Source: Paulinella micropora (lineage: Eukaryota; Cercozoa; Imbricatea; Euglyphida). From it: 64,000 nt of DNA. The stretch lies in contig BJOX01000135.1 of the NCBI GenBank assembly GCA_009731375.1, positions 527,908-591,907 on the forward strand. The letters are read 5' to 3'. The notes under the pieces are model-generated. The model was not told the DNA's origin. It ran no database searches and saw only the letters and a list, made by a program, of their open reading frames with translations. The first letter of the stretch is position 1. The number at the start of each line of letters is the position of its first letter. Shown here one piece after another: positions 19,588 to 28,822 of the stretch. The position numbers were made by a program, and so were the translations under genes.

Positions 19588-20497
19588 GCGATCGGGTCAG
19601 GGTTGGATTCGTTGAGTGCTACTCGCAGCCGGGAGAGAGCAAGGTTTAGTGCCGGGCTAGGAACCAGAGCGCCGGCCGTGGGCTCGAGCAGCTTGTCTTT
19701 CCATTTGGTAAACGGGTCTGATCCGCCCAGCATGGTAGAAAGAAATGAGCCAAAGTTTGTGTCCTTGGTAGCCTGTAGGAGATTAGCCGCGTCGGCCCTG
19801 GTTTGTGGCGTGACGTACGGCGGCATGCTCTTGTGAGGCTTTGTTGTGGTTGTCGCGGTCTTCTTGGCAGGAGGAGGGAGCGGCTCGTCTTCCTCCTTGC
19901 CCTCCTCCACTTGGCCGTCCTCGCTCTCTTTCGGACCTTCTTTCTTCGTCTCCGCTGCCTTTGGAGGCTCCTCCTTCGTCTCCGGCTCTTCTTCGTCCTC
20001 CTTCGTCTTCTCGGGTTCGTGCTTTTCCTCCTCGGTCGCACCCGATTCATCCTCCTCCTCTTCCATCTTCTCTGGCTCCCCCGCCTTCGGTCCTTCTTCC
20101 TTCTCCTCGGTCTTCTCCTTGTCATGTTCTGTGGTCTTCGGCCCCTCCTCCTTCTCCTTCGCTTCCGTGGCCTTCGGCTCCTCCTTCTCCTTCTTTTTCT
20201 GTTCTACAGCCGTCGGCCCCTTCTCTTCTTCTGTCTTTGCGGGCACTGCCATTCAGGCGCAGCCTCCGCTGGCTCCAGCAGCTGCATGGCCGCGCCGAGG
20301 TTAGGATTTGCGTAGTGCATGAGGCTGCGGGCTTTGGCAGAGACGGCCACGGGGCCCTGGTTTTCCGGCCGCTTGAGCCGCTTCGGCATGGGCGATTCAT
20401 CCAGCCAGGCCGGCCTCTTCCGAGAATTGCCTGCTACTACCGGCCGGGCGCTGATCCACGGACAGCCAGGCGTAAACATCTTTCTTTTATTGGACAA
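19588..20497 (-). pseudogene. Coiled-coil virion protein, N-terminal part (split by inversion; probable frameshift)
   Basis: Two frames meet near 20250. The first (20497-20204) has KRPAWLDESPMPKRLKRP and AKARSLMHYANPNLGAAM. The second (from 20252) is a very long Lys/Glu/Pro-rich acidic stretch that ends with a folded-looking TRADAANLLQATKDTNFGSF and SDPFTKWKDKLLEP. It stops making sense after about 19588, the inversion edge. The paralogue at 20669-21202 keeps both parts in one frame, which supports a frameshift here. The continuation is at 14600-15813 on the other strand. Confidence 0.55.
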
Positions 20498-20668
20498 GCC
20501 GAGAAAAAATTTTCACTTTTATCTGTCATGCGGCTAGCCCCTTGTCTGTTATCTCTTTTCTGGCCTCCAGCTTGGCCTTCTTGCTTCTCATTTCCTTGGC
20601 ATCATCTGTATCTCCCCAGGCGTCTTCTTCGTCCTTGATGTCTTTCGTGAGCTTGGTTATCGCTTCGC

Positions 20669-21202
20669 CTAGCCTGCTGCTGTGGCGTCGGGCTTTTGTG
20701 TTTTGGCATCCGGCTTTGGTGCTTTTTTCAGCGTCGTGCCTGCTTTGATCTGAGACAATAGGTCTGGCTTGGCGCTGCTCTTTTTGTCTGACTTGTCGTC
20801 GTCGTGCACTACGACAGCCGCGCTGCTGTCAAACGACTGGAGCACCGGCGCGGCTGGAGGAGTCTTCGCGTCAACGGCGGGCGCGGCGGCCGCCGAGTTC
20901 TTCTTGTCGTCGTCGTCGTGCACAATGACAGCCGCGCTGCTGTCAAACGACTGTAGCACTGGCGCGGCATGCGTGGCCTTCGCGTCAGTGGCAGCTGCGG
21001 CAGTGGCAGCAGGCACGGTTGCTGGCGCGACCGCATCCAGCACGGCCGAGAGCTGCGGGTTGGCATATTTCATGATTTCCCTGGTCTTGGCCGCCATCTC
21101 GACCGATCCGCCGCCCACAAAGCCAGTGCGCTGCTTCTTGAAGGAAACAGGCGCATCGCTGGTAAAAGCACGGCCGGCGTGCCTCTTGCGCCAGGGCTTC
21201 AT
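20669..21202 (-). CDS. Paralogue of the YANP-motif virion protein
   Basis: 177 residues, intact. The N-terminus is basic (KPWRKRHAGRAF), then AAKTREIMKYANPQLSAVLDAV, which matches AKARSLMHYANPNLGAAM of the gene at 20497. Then an internal duplication: APVLQSFDSSAAV(I/V)VHDDD occurs twice, separated by Ala/Lys-rich linker. The C-terminus is Lys-rich. Function unknown, probably structural. Confidence 0.55.
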   Translation of the reverse strand: MKPWRKRHAGRAFTSDAPVSFKKQRTGFVGGGSVEMAAKTREIMKYANPQLSAVLDAVAPATVPAATAAAATDAKATHAAPVLQSFDSSAAVIVHDDDDKKNSAAAAPAVDAKTPPAAPVLQSFDSSAAVVVHDDDKSDKKSSAKPDLLSQIKAGTTLKKAPKPDAKTQKPDATAAG

Positions 21203-21258
21203 TTTTGGGTCGGATCTTTTTTATCAAACTGTCTGGCGGCGAAAATAAAAAAAACCTG

Positions 21259-21396
21259 CTACTTCTTCTTACTGACAACGGGTTTCTTCTTGGCCGGCTT
21301 CTTCTTGGCCTTGTTGAGCGCTGCCTTTACCACGGCCTTCGCCGGTTCGGCTTGGTCGACTAGCAAGCGCGTCCTGTCACTCAAGACTAGCGGCAT
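21259..21396 (-). CDS. 45-residue basic core-like protein
   Basis: From ATG 21396, MPLVLSDRTRLLVDQ then a Lys/Ala/Pro-rich tail (KKKPAKKKPVVSKKK). The composition resembles histone H1 tails and viral DNA-condensing core peptides. A longer in-frame reading to 21513 overlaps the divergent ATPase gene and is less likely. Confidence 0.5.
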   Translation of the reverse strand: MPLVLSDRTRLLVDQAEPAKAVVKAALNKAKKKPAKKKPVVSKKK

Positions 21397-21434
21397 ATCT
21401 TTTTTTAAATATTCGGCGAGAAGTTTTAAAAAAA

Positions 21435-22761
21435 ATGATGCAGCAGCAGCAGCAACCGGAAGGCCCGGTCGAACGGCTGCCGGAGCCGGACCAGCAGCTG
21501 GGCGAGAAGACAATCGAGGAGAAGATACTTGACTATGTCGACAAGCAGAAAGACAAGCGCAAGAAGAAGAAGAAGAAGCAGCAACCAGCAGAGCAGCTGC
21601 AGCCGACCGAGTTCAAGCGATTCATCGAAGTCTTCTACCCGCGCGAAAAGGGAGCGGGGCAGCTCTTTGTTCTCGTCGGCAAATCGGAACGAGGCAAGAC
21701 CCATTTCCTGAAATGGCTCTTGTACAGCCTGTGCGCGCGCAAGAAAGACCCTTTCCAGTACGGCCTGGTCATGGTTCGCACCAAGTTCAAAAACAGTTTT
21801 TCTTTTCATTTTGCGAGCGAGCAGCATTGCAAGATCTACGAAGGGTTCAGGATGGACATCTTGCAGAACTACGTGGAAAACCTCAAGAAGCGCTATCTCG
21901 AGAACAAATACCTCGAGCCGAGCTTCATCCGTGTTTGATGATTTAGTTGGTATAATAGATAGTACAGATCGATGGATGCAGAACTTTTTTGGTACATACC
22001 GCCATTATAATATAACAATATTTATTGCGGTACAATATTTGACGGGCCGCAACTCGGTGAGTCCCATTATGCGCGAACAGACGTCACATTGCATCATGTT
22101 CAACTCAAAAGTGCAGCGGACCCTTACCAATTTGTGGGAGAATTTCGGCCAACTTTTCCCGAAAAAGGAGTTCTTGGCTCACTTTGCCCAATGCACGGAT
22201 GAGAGCAACGTGGGGACACGGCATGCAGCGATGATCTTTCACGAGCACATCGATCGGCTCGAGTATAACTATAAGTCCTGGCTCGCACCCGCTTCGCTGC
22301 CGGATGCCGAGGTGATCTTGCGCGGGCCTGACCCGCCCAAGCCGCCGACCCGTGCGGACATCCAAAAACAGGAGCGCCTCAAACAGCTGGCGTACCGCGC
22401 GCCGAGCTGGCTGCCTTCTTCGCTCAAGGGCATGTCGCGCCAAGAGCGCGAAATGATGCAGCGCATGTTATTTTACGGCGACCGCGCGAGACAGCGCCTC
22501 AAAAAGGACGGGAAGACCATGGCCCAACGAGACAAGGAGATACTCCAGAAGCTGGACCAGCAAACCCGAGACGCCGAGAAGTTGGCGGCAGAGCGGTTTG
22601 CGCAGCAGAACCAGCTACAGCCTGCACCGTTCAAGCCCAATTTCATGTACGCCAACGCCGGCACCACGGTCAAGCCGCTCCCGCCCGTCATAGGCAACGG
22701 CTCGCTCGCGCCTGCCACTGGCGGCAGCGGGCCGCCCGGCGACGGTTACGACAGCTCTTAA
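21435..22761 (+). pseudogene. A32-like packaging ATPase (FtsK-HerA), frameshifted at Walker B
   Basis: Packages DNA into capsids. Gln-rich and Lys-rich N-terminus; Walker A GKSERGKTH at 21678-21704. At about 21932 an extra C shifts the frame exactly before the Walker B strand (FDDLVG), after which the other frame carries on with DRWMQNFFGTYRHYN, FIAVQYLTGRN and a long C-terminal tail ending GDGYDSS. Bases 21937-22035 are strikingly AT-rich in codon choice compared with the rest of the gene. Confidence 0.9.
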
Positions 22762-22811
22762 AGAAAAAAAACAAAAGTTCTGGCCCGTATACGTATATCA
22801 GAAGCCAAAGA

Positions 22812-23390
22812 ATGCTACTGGCCGCGTTACCAGCTGATCTCCTGGTAGAAGTGCTGTCTTACCTCCGAGTCGGTGAGGTCGCGCACACGATCCGTTACCT
22901 TAAAACGCACACGGACCGGTTTGCGCGCGGCCGGTGGAAACGGCGCAAAGTGCAGAACGGAGAGCTGGCCGGTTTGCACAAGTTCCTGAACACTACCTTC
23001 AACTTCAACGCCAAGTCGCTGCCGCGCCTCATCAGCGACGTGGTGCGCAAGAGCGCGCACACCTGCTTCGACTGCTGCCAGAGAAAAACTCTCGAAGGCT
23101 ACTGCAACTACTGCTTTGTGTATCACAACCGCCACCGTCTGATCACGCCCTTTGCCGCCTGTCGACGCATGGGACGGACGTCTTTCCCTGTGCCCAAGAC
23201 CACTCGTGAACCAGTCATAGCCGTGGCCTATATACCGGCTTACCGCTTCCGGCAAGCATACGAGGACGCGGGCTGGCCGGTGGTGGAAGCTGGCAAGTGG
23301 ACAACTTACCTGTGGCTGGCGGGAGCCGAAGAGACAGCGGCCCGTTTTCTGCCTCGTTTTAACAAGGCGCTGTACATTACGGATTTTTAA
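22812..23390 (+). CDS. F-box-like protein with zinc-binding motif
   Basis: 192 residues, intact. The N-terminus LPADLLVEVLSYLRVGEV fits an F-box helix pair. The middle has CFDCCQRKTLEGYCNYC, a CxxC...CxxC zinc site. The C-terminal half holds PVIAVAYIPAYRFRQAYEDAGW. F-box proteins recruit host SCF ubiquitin ligases, and large DNA viruses often encode them to redirect host protein turnover; here this is inference. Confidence 0.6.
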   Translation: MLLAALPADLLVEVLSYLRVGEVAHTIRYLKTHTDRFARGRWKRRKVQNGELAGLHKFLNTTFNFNAKSLPRLISDVVRKSAHTCFDCCQRKTLEGYCNYCFVYHNRHRLITPFAACRRMGRTSFPVPKTTREPVIAVAYIPAYRFRQAYEDAGWPVVEAGKWTTYLWLAGAEETAARFLPRFNKALYITDF

Positions 23391-23426
23391 ATCTTCGTCT
23401 ACCAATCTTTTTAATTAAAAAGCGAA

Positions 23427-23702
23427 ATGCTCTGGGAAGCTGCCAAGTTCATTTTCTTCTTGCCTGTCCTGTTCTTCGTAAGTCAGAACAGGGGTCAGGA
23501 GCTCGAACGGAGGCATTGTCTCTTCTTCGGTAACAACTGCAGCAATTGTCTCGTCCAGTCCAGGCTGGAACGCGCTTGTTGTGTCTGGAGCGAGCTCAGC
23601 AAGGGATGCAAATCCGTCGCGGACGCATTGCAGATCGCTCACGACAGCGGCGACGCTTGGTACAAGGGGCTGGTCACTGACCCTAGCCGGTGCCCGCCGT
23701 GA
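23427..23702 (+). CDS. Possible small secreted Cys-rich protein
   Basis: 91 residues with a signal-like start (KFIFFLPVLFFVS) and several Cys (CLFFGNNCSNC, RACCVW, GCKS). The upstream sequence TTTTTAATTAAAAAGCGAA resembles the leader of the gene at 18598. A minus-strand frame (23735-23415) covers the same DNA and is also plausible, so the coding strand is uncertain. Confidence 0.4.
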   Translation: MLWEAAKFIFFLPVLFFVSQNRGQELERRHCLFFGNNCSNCLVQSRLERACCVWSELSKGCKSVADALQIAHDSGDAWYKGLVTDPSRCPP

Positions 23703-24080
23703 GCGGGCGCCCCAGTCAGTCGCGAACTGGCCCATGACCTCGACCGCTATTTCGGGCGCGCAGACCCACNNNNNNNNNNTGGCCGCGCTGTTTCGGGAAT
23801 TTGAATCTCGAAATGTGACCGTTGGTTACGCGATAGGGGTGCAATCTGATGTGCGCTCTTATCCTTTCCGCGCAACGGCTAGGAGTCAAAAAAGGAAACG
23901 TTTTCCCGGCAAAATCGATCAGCGAAATTTTCCCGTCAGGTGCCAATCGGCACGGTTTGTCGTGGCTCATCGTAATTAGCGGCACGGCCAAAAAAAATTT
24001 GCAAGGGATTCGACCTTGCTTGCTTTTCACTTTCGACTTTCAATAAAAGTCGAATTATGAGCTTTTAATTCTTGAAACTC
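23703..24080. other. Intergenic region with gap and hairpin
   Basis: Contains a 10-N gap at 23770-23779 and no convincing gene. Near its end, TTCGACTTT (24032-24040) pairs exactly with AAAGTCGAA (24046-24054) over a 5-nt loop, just beyond the stop of the recombinase gene. The hairpin could mark transcript ends. Confidence 0.6.
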
Positions 24081-26390
24081 TTAGCACAATTGCATAAACC
24101 GCGTGATCCGAGCGGCTGGTGTAGGATCAGCCGTATCAAGGGCCGCAGCGGCATGACTAGCGAAGCGGTAGGAAGCCTTCACGGAAAAAATGGAATCGAG
24201 CGTTCCGCGCCAAAAGCTGGGCCGGCGCAGTTCGTTGGCAGTGTGTTGCAAATGTGCCGCGAAAAATTCTACGGCTTGTCGGCGTAACCGTTCGGCTCTG
24301 GTCTCACGGGGCAGCTGTTTAAGTGTGGGCGGGATGACGTATTTAAAGTCACCCAGGACCCGTGCGTAGTCCGAGGCCAGCCTTTCGCCCTGTTGCACAA
24401 TGGCTTGCACAATCTTCACCAAGTCCGGCTCGTGCAGGGACGGCGCCGCCTTGCTCATCACTTTCACCTTGTCGTAGAACATCTGCGTCTTGAGATTGCT
24501 GAGTCCTTCCTTGTTTTTGTACTCGAGCGTGTGGCCTAGAACCCGGCTAAAAAACACCGGCCGGGCCACGAGCGAATTGTTTCCGTAGAGCTCCCAGGCC
24601 ACATTGGCGTAGATGGCACGCAACAGGTGAGGGCGGGAAATGCGAAACTCGCTCTTGGAGCGCTCTTGGTAGAGGTGTGTCAGGTCTTCGAACGTATTCT
24701 TAAAGCCGCCACCTTTCAGGGCCGCGCCCACTTCGCTGTTGGGCATCACTTGGCTGGGCCTGTCGATGTTCTTCTTGTGGCCCGCAACCACCAGACTCTG
24801 CATCCACGGCAGCGTGCTGACCTTCATCTTCTTCGTCGGTGGCATGGCAAGGGGCTGGTCATCCTCTTCCGCCAGGATCTCTGCCCGGTGCGAGGTCCAG
24901 CTCAGGTAATCGGACTTGGGCCTGTCGCCTTTCAGCAGCATGCTAGCGCCCGGCGCCATCTTGGCCCGGTGCTTAAAATGGTTCTCTGTGCCAAAGATCA
25001 GGTGGCGCCAGATCCTCAGTACACCGGTCGCCGAGGCCGTGGGCAGGGCGATGGGTTTGCCGACATAGATAGAGTCTTGGTAATCGCTCTGGTCGTCCGG
25101 GTCTTTGAGGGGGTCTGCGCCTTTTTTCGCCGCCCTGTGCTGCAAGACATGCTTTTGGCGGCCAATCTCCGTAAACGTCATATACTGGTCGTCCTCCACC
25201 GGGCCAAATTCGCTAAAGCGCCACAGCTCGGACATTCTGCACCCGAGGATAGACAGCAACAGAAAGGACTGCAGGGCCCACAGCGGGTGTCTCTCGCTGG
25301 GCGCAAAGGGGCCGTCGTTGGCGCGCTTGGCTTCCGGGTCCTCGAAGCAATCTGCCTCCGCGAGCATGGCTCGGTAGAGCTCGTCCAAGAACGCGCACCA
25401 GGGGTCCAAGTAGAGCACGTGCCTCTTCTTGAGGTTCTTCATCAATTTCTTGCCGGTCTGCTGAACTCCTTCCGAACTCGCGTCCCTGTCACGAAAAAGC
25501 GTCCCTTCCGTAAACCACTTGACCACGAAGTCCTCGCCCCAGACACAGCGCGAGGGCTGTTCCTTGCCCTTCTGGCTCTGTCGCTGGGTGGCTAGGATCA
25601 ACCAGTTGCTCCGGAAAAGGCCGTAGTCTTGTCCTCTCGCGGAGAGGTTGGGCTTGGTAGCGTCGACCAGGTCGTTTATGAAACTCACAAACTGGTCCAC
25701 GTCTTTGCGGAGCCGCAGAAAGGTCATGCAATAAGCAAGCAGACACTTGGTGAACGGCCCGGCGCTGAGATTTGGCAACCCCAGCTTCACCCAGCCGTCC
25801 TCGTCACCGAAGAGGAGCTTGCGAAGGGTCGTGTTTCTGCCCTTGGCCAGGTCGGCGGAGCTGCTAGGGAACAGCAGGCCGCCCCCTGGCTTCTCTACAA
25901 TGACAAAGTCCACTTTGCCCGCGTGATGGCACGAAACCATGTTTTCCTTGTCCAGCCCGCTGTCCTTGAACCGTTTGTACGCGTACAGGACGTCATCGAG
26001 CTCTCCGTCTTCTTTCACCATGAATTCGCTCCAGTGGCCCTTGCGCGACTTGATGACCTGGGCCAGAACGGGCGAGGCGGCGTGCCGGGCGGGGTCGACC
26101 CCGAGCGAGTACAGGTGCGCCCTGTCCAGCACCTCGTCCCGGTAAGAACGGAGGAGATCCAGCGCGGCCACAAAGTTGTCTCGTAGGTCCGCCCACTCCT
26201 GCGGGCTCATTTTCGTCTTGAGCGGCAGGCGTTCCCAGACCGGCACCGGCTTCTGGCCGTCACGGATTTCTTGTAGTGTGGTGTTGTTAAAGGAGTCAAC
26301 CACCTGCTGGGGCGGGGCATCGCTCATGGTTACCACTTTGAGGTGGCTGGGCTCCGCGCCAAGCCGGCCACTCGCGACCCATTTCACCAT
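24081..26390 (-). CDS. Protelomerase-like tyrosine recombinase
   Basis: 769 residues, uninterrupted. The catalytic pattern of tyrosine recombinases is present: Arg385 (LGCRMSELWRF), His588-x-x-Arg591 (RPHLLRAIYANVAWELYG), His620 (FFSRVLGHT) and Tyr639 (TQMFYDKVKV). The spacing and the FFS-x-x-LGH...TQ-x-x-Y pattern resemble telomere resolvases (protelomerases) of phages, which cut and rejoin palindromes into hairpin ends, more than ordinary integrases. The large N-terminal region (1-350) and a C-terminal tail of about 130 residues also fit that family's size. An integrase role is the alternative. Such an enzyme fits the palindrome arrays at both element ends. Confidence 0.65.
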   Translation of the reverse strand: MVKWVASGRLGAEPSHLKVVTMSDAPPQQVVDSFNNTTLQEIRDGQKPVPVWERLPLKTKMSPQEWADLRDNFVAALDLLRSYRDEVLDRAHLYSLGVDPARHAASPVLAQVIKSRKGHWSEFMVKEDGELDDVLYAYKRFKDSGLDKENMVSCHHAGKVDFVIVEKPGGGLLFPSSSADLAKGRNTTLRKLLFGDEDGWVKLGLPNLSAGPFTKCLLAYCMTFLRLRKDVDQFVSFINDLVDATKPNLSARGQDYGLFRSNWLILATQRQSQKGKEQPSRCVWGEDFVVKWFTEGTLFRDRDASSEGVQQTGKKLMKNLKKRHVLYLDPWCAFLDELYRAMLAEADCFEDPEAKRANDGPFAPSERHPLWALQSFLLLSILGCRMSELWRFSEFGPVEDDQYMTFTEIGRQKHVLQHRAAKKGADPLKDPDDQSDYQDSIYVGKPIALPTASATGVLRIWRHLIFGTENHFKHRAKMAPGASMLLKGDRPKSDYLSWTSHRAEILAEEDDQPLAMPPTKKMKVSTLPWMQSLVVAGHKKNIDRPSQVMPNSEVGAALKGGGFKNTFEDLTHLYQERSKSEFRISRPHLLRAIYANVAWELYGNNSLVARPVFFSRVLGHTLEYKNKEGLSNLKTQMFYDKVKVMSKAAPSLHEPDLVKIVQAIVQQGERLASDYARVLGDFKYVIPPTLKQLPRETRAERLRRQAVEFFAAHLQHTANELRRPSFWRGTLDSIFSVKASYRFASHAAAALDTADPTPAARITRFMQLC

Positions 26391-26404
26391 GGTCTTCTTC
26401 CTCT

Positions 26405-27344
26405 TTAATGACTATATGATACAAGATTTGTTTTTTCAGCAATAGCCACAACACCCACGGCCGGCGTCTTTTTCTTTTTTTTCTTTTTCTTTTTCTTCTT
26501 CTTGGCGTGCGGGCCAGACAAAAGATGGCTCGCGAGCGGGCGCGCGAGGCCGCTGCCGTTCAGTGAACCAGTTAAGGGGATGAAATCCCAGCCTTGTTCT
26601 TCGCACACCAGAGCGAACATGGCGTTGGCGCGGTGGCGGCTCTCTAACTGTTTCAGCTCTGGCACTTGTGCCGCTAGCTCTTCCTCGCCCAGCAGCAGCA
26701 GGAAAGCCCTCAGCAACGTCTGATAGCTCACGAAACATCTAAAAAGAAAGAAACATGAAAAAAAAAACAGAGCAAGAAAGCGACCTTCTCTCCCACCCAT
26801 ACCGCTCCCTCAGCTTCTTCAGCACTTTGGGCCAGCAGGCGTCGACTTTTTTGAAGAGGCGTTGCAACTCCTCTAGCGTCTCTTGGCTCGGCTCTCGCCG
26901 GCTGCGGCCGGAGCCGAGCAGGTGGCACAGCTGGCTGGCCTTGTCGATGGTTAAGGGGCCTAGCTTCTCTCTGCGCCAGATTTACGCGAGGCGAGCGGGC
27001 GTCGGGCTCTGTGCCCGCCACTTGTGGACCAGGCGCCTCGCCTGTGCTAACAAGGCCGGGCTGACGCACGACGCAGATTGATTCACACCTCGCAGGTTGA
27101 ATGTCTCGCGCGTGATCTGTCTGAACCTGCTCAGTCTCGTGTAGCCGACATGTCTGGGAGGGGCCGATTGCTCTCGGGGCATCTGGCCGTTGACTAGCCA
27201 GCATTGCGACGTGTACAGCTCGTGCTCTGTCTTGACCAGGCCGCACTTGGAGCAGTACGTACCGGTTGTTGCTAAGCTGAAGGTCCAGACATGTTCACAG
27301 GACATGTACAAAAATGACGGCCGGCTAGCGAGAAAGAAATGCAA
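26405..27344 (-). pseudogene. VLTF3-like late transcription factor with intron and in-frame TAA
   Basis: Resembles poxvirus/NCLDV late transcription factor 3. The N-terminus has a zinc ribbon half (CEHVW...YCSKCG), perhaps starting at the second Met (27305). A helical middle follows (LRGVNQSASCVSPALLAQARR), then a TAA at 26982-26984 with the same frame resuming (IWRREKLGPLTIDKASQL). A 64-nt insert at 26739-26802 has GTATGG...poly-pyrimidine...TTTTTAG; removing it joins KKLRE to CFVSYQTLLRAF and then to the conserved end CEEQGWDFIP. The tail is poly-Lys. A virus late-gene activator is inferred. Confidence 0.75.
26739..26802 (-). other. Candidate spliceosomal intron in VLTF3-like gene
   Basis: On the minus strand it starts GTATGGG and ends in a long T/C tract plus TTTTTAG. 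Its excision restores the reading frame between two conserved blocks of the protein. Length 64 nt. Confidence 0.65.
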
Positions 27345-27434
27345 CAGATCTTGAACCGCGAGCGTTTAAGATTCGAGATTTGAAACACGAGGGAAGGGGA
27401 GGAGTTGCCAGTGACACACACATACACACAAAAG

Positions 27435-27905
27435 ATGGAGGGCACCGAAGTTTACAAGGGCAAATGTCTGCACTGTTCCTACGGCTGCGCGCGGGATGAA
27501 GGCAAGTGGTATGGCTTGCCGATAGCCCACGCAGAAGAGCTGTTCGTCTGGGGTCATTTTTGTAGTATCGGTTGTGCAGCAGCCTTCGCGGAATATGGGA
27601 TTGCCGAGACGATCCGTTCACGATCAATGGACCTCTTGCCCTCGTTTCTAAGAGTCAATCTGCACAAGCAGCTAGTTCAACCGGCGCCGCCGCGCCATGA
27701 GCTTGTGGATTATGGAGGACCTCTGGACATCTCGGCTTTCAGGGCCGTGGGCCGGGTAGTCAATTGGTACGTGCCGGTGCACAGAAAGGAAACACAGAAG
27801 ACGTTTATTAGTAAGCTCTCTGGCAAAAAGTACATGCTGAGACGCCTTAAGCGCCTGCCTGGCATTCGTCTCTCTTCCGCTTTGTGTTCTTCTTCTTCCT
27901 CTTGA
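27435..27905 (+). CDS. VLTF2-like zinc protein (FCS type)
   Basis: About 156 residues from ATG 27435 (an in-frame start at 27405 is possible). The N-terminus has KCLHCSYGC, then YGLPIAHAEE and WGHFCSIGCAAAFAEYG, the CxxC plus FCS-x-x-C zinc pattern of poxvirus late transcription factor 2-like proteins. The C-terminus is basic, with a Ser run. It converges on the clamp gene, overlapping its end by about 60 bp. Confidence 0.6.
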   Translation: MEGTEVYKGKCLHCSYGCARDEGKWYGLPIAHAEELFVWGHFCSIGCAAAFAEYGIAETIRSRSMDLLPSFLRVNLHKQLVQPAPPRHELVDYGGPLDISAFRAVGRVVNWYVPVHRKETQKTFISKLSGKKYMLRRLKRLPGIRLSSALCSSSSS

Positions 27906-28822
27906 CCACCTTGCGCTTTTCTTCCTCCTCGGTGGCGCCGTCGGTGGTCAGGGCAAGCGGCGCCAGCGTGGGCAGAGGAGGCGGTGGTCCCTCGGCGTCG
28001 GCCAGAATCGTGTACTTGAGCCACGGACCGCCTTCCCGCTTAAAGACGAGGTGCAGCACATTCGGCGCAGCGCCGACCAAGACTCGGCCCGTCTTTTTCT
28101 CCTGAAAGGCGCATGACTTGAGCACCTTTTTGCAGGTTTCAAGTGAGTAGACACAGTCGCGCTCGGCAGGTGTCTTCGACAGGTCCGCTCGCAAGAGCGA
28201 TTCCTTGTCCTCTGCCAGCAGAGCGATACCGCCAAGGGAAGTGCGTGCCAGCCGACTTGCGTCCACTGCCCGCAGCGAGGACTCGGTACAGAGCCTGTCC
28301 CCTTCCACGAACAGACGGCAATGCGAATTGGATTTAGAATGATGGCGCACCACGGCATTAAGGGCAGGGCCACTAACTTTCAACTAGACGGTCGACATCA
28401 GTCCACTGAGTCGTTGGTAGAAAAGCCGCTTCTTGGGACACTAGCAGCGATGTCAGGTCGCTGTAATGCTCGAAAGATTTGGCTTCATTGTAAAATTTCA
28501 CACAGAGCCTGTTGTCGAGCGCGACGGACAGCTCGAGTGTCATGCCCTCGCGAAACGTGCTCAGCCAGCACTGAATTTCTTTCAGATCGAGCGAAAACAC
28601 GCATTTGGACGAGTTGCTACTGAGCGAGACATAGTCGCCGTTAGCGGCGCCCAAAAAGGGTACCACAAACTGAGCAACCAGCCCATCGGCCGCACTGCAC
28701 AAGACGATCTTGTCGACGGTCGCTTCGACACGAGCCTCCAGCAGCAGCGGGCTCAGCGAGTCCAGTGCCCGACGGAAAGCTGTGCCGCTAGAATGCGACC
28801 TCTACAGAAAGCGGTAGCCCAT
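27847..28822 (-). pseudogene. PCNA-like sliding clamp, in-frame TAG and frameshift
   Basis: The reading starts at ATG 28822, is stopped by TAG at codon 7 (28802-28804), and continues in the same frame: TAFRRALDSLSPLLLEARVE, VDKIVLCSAADGLVAQF, CVFSLDLKEIQCWL and LCVKFYNE. Near 28380 it shifts frame to a second half with SLETCKKVL, RVLVGAAPNVLHLVF and WLKYTILADAEG. The order of strands and helices resembles a PCNA-type processivity clamp, but the match is weak and is a family guess. The Lys-rich tail is KRKVVKRKKKNTKRKR. Confidence 0.5.

Noticed and set aside
21920-21950. Intron at the ATPase frame break
   Set aside because: Frame is restored by one base, and no GT...AG insert of reasonable size fits without removing the Walker B strand.
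23415-23735. Minus-strand 106-residue frame
   Set aside because: Overlaps the Cys-rich plus-strand frame, which has a better leader; kept only as an alternative.
24627-26186. Long plus-strand frames opposite the recombinase
   Set aside because: Antisense shadows of a GC-rich gene; no motifs.
7855-28822. Stop-codon reassignment in element 1
   Set aside because: TGA, TAA and TAG all occur internally and all three also end intact genes, so no single reassignment explains them; frameshifts are also common.
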